Positions 16,487-23,541 of a stretch of DNA of 64,000 nt are shown here, in pieces. Under the pieces are notes generated by a model. The model was not told where the DNA came from. It worked only from the letters and a program-made list of their open reading frames with translations, and did no database searches. This DNA comes from Clostridia bacterium (lineage in GTDB: Bacteria > Bacillota > Clostridia > Oscillospirales > CAG-272). The stretch lies in the NCBI GenBank assembly GCA_017937845.1, contig JAGBCV010000065.1:18900-82899 (forward strand). The letters are read 5' to 3'. The position numbers and the translations under genes were made by a program. Numbering within the stretch: the stretch's first letter is position 1; each line of letters opens with the position of its first letter.

Positions 16487-17191
16487 ATGAACGGACGCAT
16501 ACACTCCTTTCAGAGTCTTGGTACGGTCGACGGTCCCGGCGTTCGTTTTGTCGTATTTTTCCAAGGCTGCAATTTGCGTTGCAAATGCTGTCATAATCCC
16601 GATACTTGGGATCATGCTGGCGGCACCGAGTATGCAGCCTCGGATATCTTAAAAAAGGTAATACGATACCGCGAATATTTCGGAGAAGAGGGAGGGATCA
16701 CGCTTTCCGGCGGGGAACCTCTCTTGCAAGCGGAATTTGCCCATGAGCTTTTCTCGCTTTGTCATGCAGAGGGAATCCACACCTGCTTGGATACGTCCGG
16801 CAGCATCTTGAATGACAAGGCAAAAACGCTCTTAGATGAAACCGACCGTGTTTTGCTGGATATCAAATATACGACCGACGAACAGTACCGTGAAAACGTC
16901 GGATGCGGTATGAAAACACCGCTTGATTTTCTTCATTATCTGAACGAGAAAAAGATTCCCGTAACCATCCGTCAAGTCATCATTCCCACCGTAAACGACG
17001 ATGAAGAAAATATCCTTGCCTTGAAAGAAATCATCAAAAAGTATCCCTGCATCGATAAAGTCGAGCTTCTTCCGTTTCGTAAGATTTGTCAAACCAAATA
17101 TGATAATATGAAGCTTCATTTTCCTTTTGGTGACCGCCCGGAAGGAAAAAAAGATAAAATCGATGCACTTTACAAACTTCTCATAAAATAA
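16487..17191 (+). CDS. pflA: Pyruvate formate-lyase activating enzyme (radical SAM)
   Basis: 234 residues. The radical-SAM cluster motif CxxxCxxC is at Cys28, Cys32 and Cys35 (CNLRCKCCHNPDTW), followed by the SAM-binding ITLSGGEPLLQ. The start HSFQSLGTVDGPGVRFVVF is the usual PflA N-terminus. The enzyme uses SAM and a [4Fe-4S] cluster to place the glycyl radical on PflB, encoded immediately upstream. AAGGAG overlaps the pflB stop region, so the pair is cotranscribed and probably coupled. Confidence 0.97.
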   Translation: MNGRIHSFQSLGTVDGPGVRFVVFFQGCNLRCKCCHNPDTWDHAGGTEYAASDILKKVIRYREYFGEEGGITLSGGEPLLQAEFAHELFSLCHAEGIHTCLDTSGSILNDKAKTLLDETDRVLLDIKYTTDEQYRENVGCGMKTPLDFLHYLNEKKIPVTIRQVIIPTVNDDEENILALKEIIKKYPCIDKVELLPFRKICQTKYDNMKLHFPFGDRPEGKKDKIDALYKLLIK

Positions 17192-17206
17192 TAAGGAGAA
17201 AATCCC

Positions 17207-17722
17207 ATGAATTTTCTTGAACTTGCAAAAGCGCGTTATTCGGTTCGTTCTTTCAAAAAGGATGATATCGAAGAATCCAAATTGAATGACATTTTGGAGG
17301 CAGGACGTGTCGCGCCTTCCGCTTGTAACAAACAGCCGCAGAAAATTTTCGTCGTGAAAAGCGAAGAAGCACGCGCAAAGCTCGCTTCTGTTTGCCGTTT
17401 CACATTTGATGCTCCCGTCGTTCTCGTGGTCTGCTACGATAAAGAACGCTCTTGGCAAAACGATTTGATGCCTGGCTACAACTCGGGTGAAACCGATGCG
17501 GCAATCGTTTGCACACATATGATGCTGGAAGCATGGGAACAGGGAATTTCTTCTTGCTGGGTAGGTTGGTTCAATGCAGATGAGATCGCGAAGGCACTTT
17601 CTCTTCCCGAAAATTTCTGTGTTTGCTCACTTTTGCCCATCGGCTATGCAACAGATGATGCCGCTCCGACCAAGCTTCACACAAGAATCCGCGAATTTGA
17701 CGATACGATTGCATTTATGTAA
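17207..17722 (+). CDS. Nitroreductase-family flavoprotein
   Basis: A 171-residue compact member of the nitroreductase fold. The FMN-binding N-terminus ARYSVRSFKKDDIEES and the APSACNKQPQKIFVV loop are clear, followed by DAAIVCTHMMLEAWEQGISSCWVGWF and the C-terminal LLPIGYATDDAAPTKLH. It probably reduces a quinone, nitro or similar small oxidised compound with NAD(P)H; the physiological substrate is not evident. It lies 15 bases after pflA and before a strong terminator, so it is likely the third gene of the pfl operon. Confidence 0.9.
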   Translation: MNFLELAKARYSVRSFKKDDIEESKLNDILEAGRVAPSACNKQPQKIFVVKSEEARAKLASVCRFTFDAPVVLVVCYDKERSWQNDLMPGYNSGETDAAIVCTHMMLEAWEQGISSCWVGWFNADEIAKALSLPENFCVCSLLPIGYATDDAAPTKLHTRIREFDDTIAFM

Positions 17723-17762
17723 ATATCAAAAAATCCTCTCGTTTGAGAGGATTTTTTGATAT
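17723..17762. terminator. Bidirectional terminator between convergent genes
   Basis: ATATCAAAAAATCCTCTC, a four-base loop, then the exact complement. A and T runs on both flanks let it serve both the pfl operon and the facing ATPase gene. Confidence 0.92.
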
Positions 17763-17767
17763 CTGAC

Positions 17768-20389
17768 TTATGCACCAAGCGAGAAAATACGATGAAGCAT
17801 TTTACGCAAAAGGTCAAACGGAATGACCGTAAGTGCAAGCAGAGCGACTTTTCCGAGCACTTCCCCTGGCAAAGCACAGGTACGAAACATCGTGCCACCA
17901 AAGAAAACGAGGGTGATTTGCACAACGGTTATCAATATCATGATCAGCAAAAAGCCTTTGTTTTTCTCAATATGAGAAAGAAATTTGATACGGCTCGTTC
18001 TGGCGTTGAATGCATTACAAATTCCGCAAAACACAAACAAACAAAAAAATGAGGTCATAAAACCGAGAAAATTCGTTTCAAAGCCAAAGTATTTTTGAAA
18101 GTAGGGAAGACTCAAAAAGGCTGTCAGCAACCCGACGGTATAGCCTCCCGTCAAAAGGATCTGACCGACCATACTACCCGTAATGATGGGTTCTTTGCGG
18201 CTTTTCGGTTTTTCTTCCATATAACTTTTTTGCGGCGCTTCACCTGCAAAAGCAAGACCCGCCAATGTATCCATAATGATATTGATCCAAAGCATTTGCG
18301 TAACGGTAACGGGCATCTCAATGCCTATAAAGGGTCCAATCAAAGACACGCATACTGCACAAAAATTCATAGTTAATTGAAAAACGATAAATTTGCGTAT
18401 GCTATGAAATATCGTGCGACCATACAAGACCGCTCTTGTGATCGAAGCAAAATTATTATCCAAAATGACGATATCGCCCGCTTCTTTGGCAATTTCCGTT
18501 CCACTTCCCATAGCAAAACCAACGTCTGCACATTTGAGTGCAGTTGCGTCGTTGACACCGTCACCTGTCATGCCGACAACAAGTCCGCGCTCCTGTGCAA
18601 TACGAACAAGACGGCTTTTGTCCGTGGGTAATGCTCTCGCAACGACACGGAGCTTGGGTAAAAGCGCAGAGATTTCTTCGTCTTTCATATTCGCAAGCTC
18701 GCTTCCTGTCCAGATAACTTCGTCGGCGCTTCCCGAAAGGATCCCACAGTCCTTTGCGATGGCGATCGCCGTTTCTCGATTGTCGCCCGTGATCATTACG
18801 GTTTGAATCCCCGCTTTTTTCACGATTTGCACCGCAGTCTTGGCTTCAGGTCGTAAAGAATCTCGAATACCAACCAAACCGATCAAGGTAAGCTTGGCGT
18901 ATTTTTCATCAAAATTTCGGTCTGCCGTAGCGATAAGCAGGACACGCATCGCATTTTCTGTCATGGTTTTCAGTTCCTCGTATATTTTTTTCGGGATTCC
19001 TGCGCAGATATTTCCGTTTTTATCGTAATATGAAACGCAACGTGAAAGCAAAATTTCCGGAGCACCTTTGACAAGAACCAAATGTTCTCCTGCAATTCTC
19101 GTCCATGAATATTTTTTCGTGCTATCAAACGGCACGATTTTTTCTTTTTCAAGTCTTTCTACGTCATGGTACATCGAGGACGCAAACTGTACGAGAGCGC
19201 GTTCTGTGCTATGACCGCCGATTGCCGTGCCGTCTGACGAAAGACCAGCCGAGCCGTTACAAATAAAGGATCTTGCAATCAATTTCGCAAGCTTTGGATA
19301 TGCTTGTATATCCTTGAAATCAGAAAAAGAAGCATCTGCGGTCTTGACGGTTTCCACAGTCAAATTTCCTTTGGTAAGCGTACCTGTTTTATCCGTAAAC
19401 AAAAGATTGATACTTCCTGCCGTTTCAATGCCAACGAGCTTGCGTACCATAACGCCCGCCTTTTGCATACGGCGCATATTGGAGGAAAGGACGATGGTGA
19501 TCATCATAGGAAGTCCCTCGGGAACTGCCACGACGATAACGGATATCGCAAGCAAGAGCGCATGAACGAGATGATCTGCCATGACGGGAAAATTTTGCAG
19601 ATCGGCTAATATCTCCGATTTGATATAATGATTTTCCATGACAAGCCCATGAAAAAGGTCAGCAAATGCGATCAAAAATGCCGCCGTATATCCCAGCTTA
19701 CTGATTTGACGGGCAAGATGAGCAAGTCTGACCTTCATAGGACTATCCACGGCTTCGGTTTGCAATTCGCCTGCGAGTCTGCCGTAAAGCGTAGCGTCAC
19801 CAACGGTTTGCACGAGCATAAAGCCTTCTCCGTCTGTCACGACTGTTCCGCGATATAAGACCGAAGCATTTTCAGAGGTTTTTTGGGATTCCTTACTTTC
19901 ACCATTCAGCGCAGATTCATCGACACGCAAAGAGCCTGATATCAGAATACCATCTGCCGGGATTTTTTCGCCTGCCTCCAAAAGGATAATATCTCCAACG
20001 ACCACATCACCAATCGGTATCTCGCACAACGCTCCCATTCGGCGGACACGGCAAATGAGACGATTGGCTTCTTCCTGCAATTTGATAAAAGCAGTTTCGC
20101 TTCCGTATTCGGAAAGTGTGGAAACGAAGGTTGAAAGAAAAACAGCCAGCGCGATCCCGATCGTTTCAAAATAATCACCAGATTGTATGGCAAAAAACAC
20201 ATTGACAAGAAGCGCGATCAGTAATATCTTAATGATAGGATCACCGAAGCTTTCCAAATATTTGCGAAAAAGTGATTTTCGTTTTTGTCCCGTAAAGGTA
20301 TTGGAACCGTTTTTCTTTCTGGAAGCCTCCACCTCAATAGCGGTAAGACCGCGTAAAGAAGTATGAGCCGTATGTTTGGATGAGGTCAT
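17768..20389 (-). CDS. Calcium-transporting P-type ATPase (P2-type)
   Basis: 873 residues. The phosphorylated aspartate is Asp333 in FTDKTGTLTKG. The M4 ion-binding segment is VVAVPEGLPMMI, the actuator loop has LNGES, and VMITGDNRETAIAIA and GMTGDGVNDATALK form the P-domain. The C-terminal membrane block has the M5-M6 motif MLWINIIMDTLAGLAFA, with Asn and Asp ligands as in Ca2+ pumps of the PMCA/SERCA group. It would export Ca2+ from the cytoplasm using ATP. The frame extends upstream to 20443, but AGGAG before the ATG at 20389 decides the start. There is no autoinhibitory tail and no neighbour that explains regulation. Confidence 0.93.
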   Translation of the reverse strand: MTSSKHTAHTSLRGLTAIEVEASRKKNGSNTFTGQKRKSLFRKYLESFGDPIIKILLIALLVNVFFAIQSGDYFETIGIALAVFLSTFVSTLSEYGSETAFIKLQEEANRLICRVRRMGALCEIPIGDVVVGDIILLEAGEKIPADGILISGSLRVDESALNGESKESQKTSENASVLYRGTVVTDGEGFMLVQTVGDATLYGRLAGELQTEAVDSPMKVRLAHLARQISKLGYTAAFLIAFADLFHGLVMENHYIKSEILADLQNFPVMADHLVHALLLAISVIVVAVPEGLPMMITIVLSSNMRRMQKAGVMVRKLVGIETAGSINLLFTDKTGTLTKGNLTVETVKTADASFSDFKDIQAYPKLAKLIARSFICNGSAGLSSDGTAIGGHSTERALVQFASSMYHDVERLEKEKIVPFDSTKKYSWTRIAGEHLVLVKGAPEILLSRCVSYYDKNGNICAGIPKKIYEELKTMTENAMRVLLIATADRNFDEKYAKLTLIGLVGIRDSLRPEAKTAVQIVKKAGIQTVMITGDNRETAIAIAKDCGILSGSADEVIWTGSELANMKDEEISALLPKLRVVARALPTDKSRLVRIAQERGLVVGMTGDGVNDATALKCADVGFAMGSGTEIAKEAGDIVILDNNFASITRAVLYGRTIFHSIRKFIVFQLTMNFCAVCVSLIGPFIGIEMPVTVTQMLWINIIMDTLAGLAFAGEAPQKSYMEEKPKSRKEPIITGSMVGQILLTGGYTVGLLTAFLSLPYFQKYFGFETNFLGFMTSFFCLFVFCGICNAFNARTSRIKFLSHIEKNKGFLLIMILITVVQITLVFFGGTMFRTCALPGEVLGKVALLALTVIPFDLLRKMLHRIFSLGA

Positions 20390-20510
20390 ACAAATCTCCT
20401 TGTTTTGAAATCTTTTGCTTAAAGCATATTCATGAAAAAGCAAAAATATGACATATCATTATATTACCATATTTTGTTAAAGATTTCGTCATAATCTTTT
20501 TTGGAATCTC

Positions 20511-20539
20511 TTGGTTTTTTATCCGAAATATGATATAAT
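20511..20539 (+). promoter_or_regulatory. Promoter of the C_GCAxxG_C_C protein gene
   Basis: TTGGTT, 17 bases, TATAAT, about 30 bases before the start codon. Confidence 0.55.
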
Positions 20540-20570
20540 GAAAGAAAAAAGTCATAAAGGAGATTTTGAT

Positions 20571-21089
20571 ATGATTGATCGTGGAGCATTAGCAAAAGAA
20601 TATTTTTTGAAAGGATATAATTGTTCGCAAGCCGTTTTGCTTGCATTTTCCGACATGACAGGACTCGACGAAACCGTAGCGATGAAAATGGCCTCTTCAT
20701 TTGGCGGTGGCATGGGACGCTTGCGCGAGGTCTGCGGAACCGTCAGCGCATCGCTGATGGTCCTTGGAATCCTTTACGGCTATGATGCCAAAGCACCAAC
20801 AGCCGGCGAAGACAAGCCCGCACATTATGCGCGTGTTCAAGAATATGCAAATCGTTTCCGTACCGAATGTGGTTCGATCATTTGCCGCGAAATTTTAGAA
20901 AATCACGCAAAGTATTTGGAATCCCAAAAAGAAATTACGAAAAATGACGAACAAATCGCCGCCATGCGTTCCAATTCTTCAGCGCCAACACCAAGAACCG
21001 CTGACTATTATCAAAAGCGTCCATGCGCTGAAATTGCCGCAAAAGCCGCAAATATACTGGATCAATATATCCAAGAACTCAACCAATAA
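20571..21089 (+). CDS. C_GCAxxG_C_C family protein
   Basis: 172 residues. It carries the family's cysteine pattern: GYNCSQAVLLAF, then SSFGGGMGRLREVCGTVSASLMVLG, then two cysteines in RTECGSIICREIL and a last one near the C-terminus. This family is predicted to bind a metal or redox cofactor and is widespread in anaerobes; the biochemical role is unproven. The frame could start further upstream at a TTG, but AAAGGAG eight bases before the ATG at 20571 settles it. It is monocistronic, transcribed away from the Ca2+ ATPase, and ends in its own terminator. Confidence 0.85.
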   Translation: MIDRGALAKEYFLKGYNCSQAVLLAFSDMTGLDETVAMKMASSFGGGMGRLREVCGTVSASLMVLGILYGYDAKAPTAGEDKPAHYARVQEYANRFRTECGSIICREILENHAKYLESQKEITKNDEQIAAMRSNSSAPTPRTADYYQKRPCAEIAAKAANILDQYIQELNQ

Positions 21090-21091
21090 TC

Positions 21092-21136
21092 AAAAAAGCC
21101 TTCAATGAGCATTCGCGTACCATTGAGGGCTTTTTG
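21092..21136 (+). terminator. Intrinsic terminator
   Basis: AAAAAGCCTTCAATG pairs (one mismatch) with CATTGAGGGCTTTTT. Confidence 0.85.
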
Positions 21137-21174
21137 TGGATATATCGGCTATTTTTTGAAAAATCCATTCCCTT

Positions 21175-21204
21175 AATTATATAAAATTTTTATTTTATAT
21201 AATT
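21175..21204. repeat. AT-only inverted repeat
   Basis: AATTATATAAAA, six bases, TTTTATATAATT: a perfect 12-bp inverted repeat made only of A and T, between two terminators. It might be a protein-binding site or a chance feature of AT-rich spacer. Confidence 0.4.
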
Positions 21205-21223
21205 GGCAATATCATAATAAGAG

Positions 21224-21253
21224 AAAAGAAAAACAGACGGAAAACCCGTCTGT
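21224..21253 (-). terminator. Intrinsic terminator of the 95-residue orphan gene
   Basis: ACAGACGG and CCGTCTGT pair around a short loop; on the minus strand a TTTTTCTTTT run follows. Confidence 0.85.
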
Positions 21254-21285
21254 CGTTCATCCCTATTATGAAGTATGGTCAAATC

Positions 21286-21573
21286 TTATTCAGCAAGAGC
21301 GCGTTCAAGCCAAATCGTTCCGATGTCAAATGCATCGTAAAGACCGACCTTATTTCCTTGCTTCAAAATTTTGGGGTTCGGACCCGTTGTCAAAACCTGA
21401 ACCAAAATATTGTTCGGCACTTCTTTCTTACCAACGGTTTTTGTGGTCAAGATCAACATAGACAAATAACACTTTTCCGTCATATTTCCATAGCAAATGA
21501 GATTTTTTTCTCTCACAAGCGGTTTTCCTTTATACATCACATATTTTCCTTCAAGCGGTAATTTCTCACTCAT
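21286..21573 (-). CDS. Small protein of unknown function, 95 residues
   Basis: I do not recognise a family. The protein is soluble and mostly beta-like, with no signal peptide or membrane segment. The pattern KYVMYKGKPLVREKNLICYGN and a middle stretch MLILTTKTVGKKEVPNNI give an impression of a small beta-barrel. The reality of the gene is well supported: AAAGGA eight bases before the ATG, a full consensus promoter upstream (21611-21639) and a clean terminator downstream. A promoter of this quality on a 95-residue gene predicts strong constitutive expression. It is isolated from both neighbours. Confidence 0.8.
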   Translation of the reverse strand: MSEKLPLEGKYVMYKGKPLVREKNLICYGNMTEKCYLSMLILTTKTVGKKEVPNNILVQVLTTGPNPKILKQGNKVGLYDAFDIGTIWLERALAE

Positions 21574-21610
21574 AATTCAAATTCCTTTCTCTTAATTACT
21601 TATCTATATC

Positions 21611-21639
21611 ATTATATCATTCTGTCAAGTTCTTGTCAA
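21611..21639 (-). promoter_or_regulatory. Consensus promoter of the 95-residue orphan gene
   Basis: On the minus strand: TTGACA, 17 bases, TATAAT. A second TTGACA lies within the spacer. Confidence 0.85.
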
Positions 21640-21655
21640 GCATTCATATGCCGAT

Positions 21656-21925
21656 TCAATCAGATTCTTCTTTGATGATGGTATCGCTGTATTTATGATA
21701 ACCAAGAACTTCCCTTGCATATTTTTCAATATAATCCTCTCGCGGAAGCTCATAATCATATGCCATTTCTTCCACGGTAATGCGATAATCCTCCACTTCT
21801 TTTTGAAGCAAGGATTTTTCTTCTTCTAACTTCCGAATACGAATTTGCAAAGAAATGATCAAAATGCACATTGCGAGAATGATTGCACCAAATCCAATTT
21901 GCAAAAATATTTTTTTGCTTTTCAT
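21656..21925 (-). CDS. divIC: Septum formation initiator, DivIC/FtsB family
   Basis: 89 residues: a short cytosolic start, one transmembrane helix (about residues 8-27), then a coiled coil (IRIRKLEEEKSLLQKEVEDYR) and a short C-terminal domain with the YIEKYAREVLGYHKYSDTI motif typical of FtsB/DivIC. These bitopic proteins join FtsL and DivIB/FtsQ in the divisome and help activate septal peptidoglycan synthesis. The ATG overlaps the yabQ stop by four bases (ATGA), and its position after yabP-yabQ is as in Bacillus. Confidence 0.9.
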   Translation of the reverse strand: MKSKKIFLQIGFGAIILAMCILIISLQIRIRKLEEEKSLLQKEVEDYRITVEEMAYDYELPREDYIEKYAREVLGYHKYSDTIIKEESD

Positions 21926-22440
21926 ATCATTTCTTCATCCTTTTCTTTTTTGTGCTTTTTCTTCAAACGATAAAGTCTTTTTCCGATAAAAACAAGGGGC
22001 GACAATATCACGCATAGTAAAAAATATAAAATACGCCGAAAAACGTAAATGATATTTTTTGCTAAAAGCATGACCAATCTTCCAAGCGTTATTTTGTATA
22101 ATACAAACCCCAAAACGGAAATAAAAATAGCATATACACGAATCACACCGCCATTCAAATGATAGAAAAGCAAAATTTCCATCAAGGAAGCCATCGTACA
22201 AAAGATGAAATCCTCTAAAAAGACGATGATACGTTCGAGTTTGTTCTTTTTTTGCTCATGTTGCACGTCATACGTTTGCGATAGCTTGAAATGCTTTCTG
22301 AGCATCACGACAATACTTCCCTTTGGATTGCTCCTCGCCATTCGTGATATACGAAAAACGTCATATATCGCACCGAGAATGATCCCGGGAATCAAAAAGA
22401 ACAGAATCAGCCGATAAGAATCGTAAAAAAACGATATCAT
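21922..22440 (-). CDS. yabQ: Spore cortex biosynthesis protein YabQ
   Basis: 172 residues with four to five predicted membrane helices and a lysine-rich tail. The start FFYDSYRLILFFLIPGIILGAIYDVFRISR is the family signature. YabQ is a forespore-envelope membrane protein needed for spore cortex formation in Bacillus. It overlaps yabP upstream and divIC downstream by four bases each, showing tight translational coupling. Its presence is strong evidence that the organism, or a recent ancestor, sporulates. Confidence 0.92.
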   Translation of the reverse strand: MISFFYDSYRLILFFLIPGIILGAIYDVFRISRMARSNPKGSIVVMLRKHFKLSQTYDVQHEQKKNKLERIIVFLEDFIFCTMASLMEILLFYHLNGGVIRVYAIFISVLGFVLYKITLGRLVMLLAKNIIYVFRRILYFLLCVILSPLVFIGKRLYRLKKKHKKEKDEEMI

Positions 22441-22718
22441 TTGAACATTTTTGAAAAGAAACCGCCTTTTGTGGCGTTTTCCTTGTCATGATAGACCATC
22501 GAATTTACGATACCCTCAATGGTCATATTTCCATCTGAAACGTCAAGCGTGGTGATGTGAAGATCAGCGCCCTCCACCAGCAAATTCCCTTCCTTGGTAA
22601 CCAAATATACGCTAAGCTCGTCAAAGCTGATAACGTCCTCAATTCCGCTGAGATTCAATATTTTTCGATTCCAAAGTGACAGATTGGCATCGCTTTTGAT
22701 CGTGTTTGATGTTTCCAT
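22437..22718 (-). CDS. yabP: Sporulation protein YabP
   Basis: 93 residues, no membrane segment, YabP/YqfC fold. Recognisable pieces are LWNRKILNLSGIEDVISFDELSVYLVTKEGNLLVEGADLHI and the LDVSDGNMTIEGIVNSMVY end. YabP acts in sporulation, in the mother cell in Bacillus. AAAGGAG precedes the ATG, and the gene overlaps yabQ. Confidence 0.93.
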   Translation of the reverse strand: METSNTIKSDANLSLWNRKILNLSGIEDVISFDELSVYLVTKEGNLLVEGADLHITTLDVSDGNMTIEGIVNSMVYHDKENATKGGFFSKMFK

Positions 22719-22778
22719 ACAGCATCTCCTTTTGCATCGATATCTGCAACAATATATGCAAAAGAAGAGGCGTTTATG

Positions 22779-23021
22779 TTAATCGATGACCTCGTAAAGC
22801 TCGGAGGCATCATTTTTCAAGGTATGTTCCTTCACGTCTTTTACGCGAACGCGAAGGATTCTTTCGCCAAATGCAATTTCAATGATATCTCCGATCTTCA
22901 CGTCATAGGATGCTTTTGCATCTCTTCCGTTGACCTTAACGTGTTCGGAATCGCAAGCGTTATTGGCAACGGTTCTTCTTTTGATGATTCTGGATACCTT
23001 CAAATATTTATCAAGTCGCAT
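22779..23021 (-). CDS. rqcP: S4-domain ribosome quality-control factor RqcP (YabO)
   Basis: 80 residues consisting of one S4 RNA-binding domain: MRLDKYLKVSRIIKRRTVANNAC, then VKVNGRDAKASYDVKIGDIIEI. RqcP works with RqcH on obstructed 50S subunits, binding near H69 to help C-terminal alanine tailing of stalled chains. The position just before yabP matches Bacillus yabO. The ssrA/smpB rescue pathway is also encoded in this window at 57-58 kb, so two independent ribosome-rescue routes are present. Confidence 0.93.
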   Translation of the reverse strand: MRLDKYLKVSRIIKRRTVANNACDSEHVKVNGRDAKASYDVKIGDIIEIAFGERILRVRVKDVKEHTLKNDASELYEVID

Positions 23022-23052
23022 AATATATTCCTTTCTGATGTTGTGCCAAGAT

Positions 23053-23093
23053 AAAGAAAAACTACCGCAATCGAAGTCTTCCTCTTACGGTAG
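23053..23093 (-). terminator. Intrinsic terminator between hup and rqcP
   Basis: CTACCGTAA and TTGCGGTAG pair on the minus strand and are followed by TTTTTCTTT. It should release most hup transcripts, allowing high hup and lower downstream expression. Confidence 0.85.
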
Positions 23094-23109
23094 CTTTGTC
23101 TGTTTGCTT

Positions 23110-23385
23110 TTATTGATTTACAGCATCCTTGAGTGTCTTGCTTGCGGAAAAAGCAGGATATTTCGATGCTTCGATGGTGATGGTTTCCTGTGTTTTGGGA
23201 TTTCTGCCGGTTCTTGCCGCTCTGGTCTTCACGTCGAAAGAGCCAAATCCGGAAATCTGAACCTTATCGCCTGCGGCGAGTGCGTCTGTGATGGATTCGA
23301 GTGTTGCAGCAAGGACAGCTTCCGCATCTTTTTTCTTCATACCTGTTTTTGCTACGATAGCATCCAACAACTGTGTCTTGTTCAT
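23110..23385 (-). CDS. hup: HU-family DNA-binding protein
   Basis: 91 residues, standard HU length. MNKTQLLDAIVAKTGMKKKDAEAVL at the start, VQISGFGSFDVKTRAARTGRNPKT in the middle (DNA-binding arm) and a short C-terminal helix are canonical. It binds and bends DNA non-specifically as a nucleoid protein. It has its own promoter and a terminator behind it, and heads the rqcP-yabP-yabQ-divIC group. Confidence 0.96.
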   Translation of the reverse strand: MNKTQLLDAIVAKTGMKKKDAEAVLAATLESITDALAAGDKVQISGFGSFDVKTRAARTGRNPKTQETITIEASKYPAFSASKTLKDAVNQ

Positions 23386-23435
23386 TCCTAAATACCTTCC
23401 TTATAAACAAAAAATATTACGTAATTTTCTATAAT

Positions 23436-23464
23436 AGTATATCACTATTTTTACCAATTTACAA
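23436..23464 (-). promoter_or_regulatory. hup promoter
   Basis: Minus strand TTGTAA, 17 bases, TATACT. The -35 overlaps an inverted repeat (23461-23509). Confidence 0.65.
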
Positions 23465-23509
23465 GGCTTTTTGCACATTTTTTCATATTTTTCTGCGAAA
23501 AAGCCTTGT
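23461..23509 (-). repeat. Inverted repeat after polC (possible terminator or hup operator)
   Basis: ACAAGGCTTTTTGC and GCGAAAAAGCCTTGT flank a ~20-base loop. There is no U-run after it on the minus strand, so a polC terminator is only one reading; it also overlaps the hup -35. Confidence 0.5.
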
Positions 23510-23541
23510 GAATTTGTATGATTTTGCAAAAGAATCACGGT

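Noticed and set aside
14399..16615. 738-codon frame antisense to pflB
   Set aside because: Shadow frame. pflB on the other strand has full family conservation and a decisive ribosome site.
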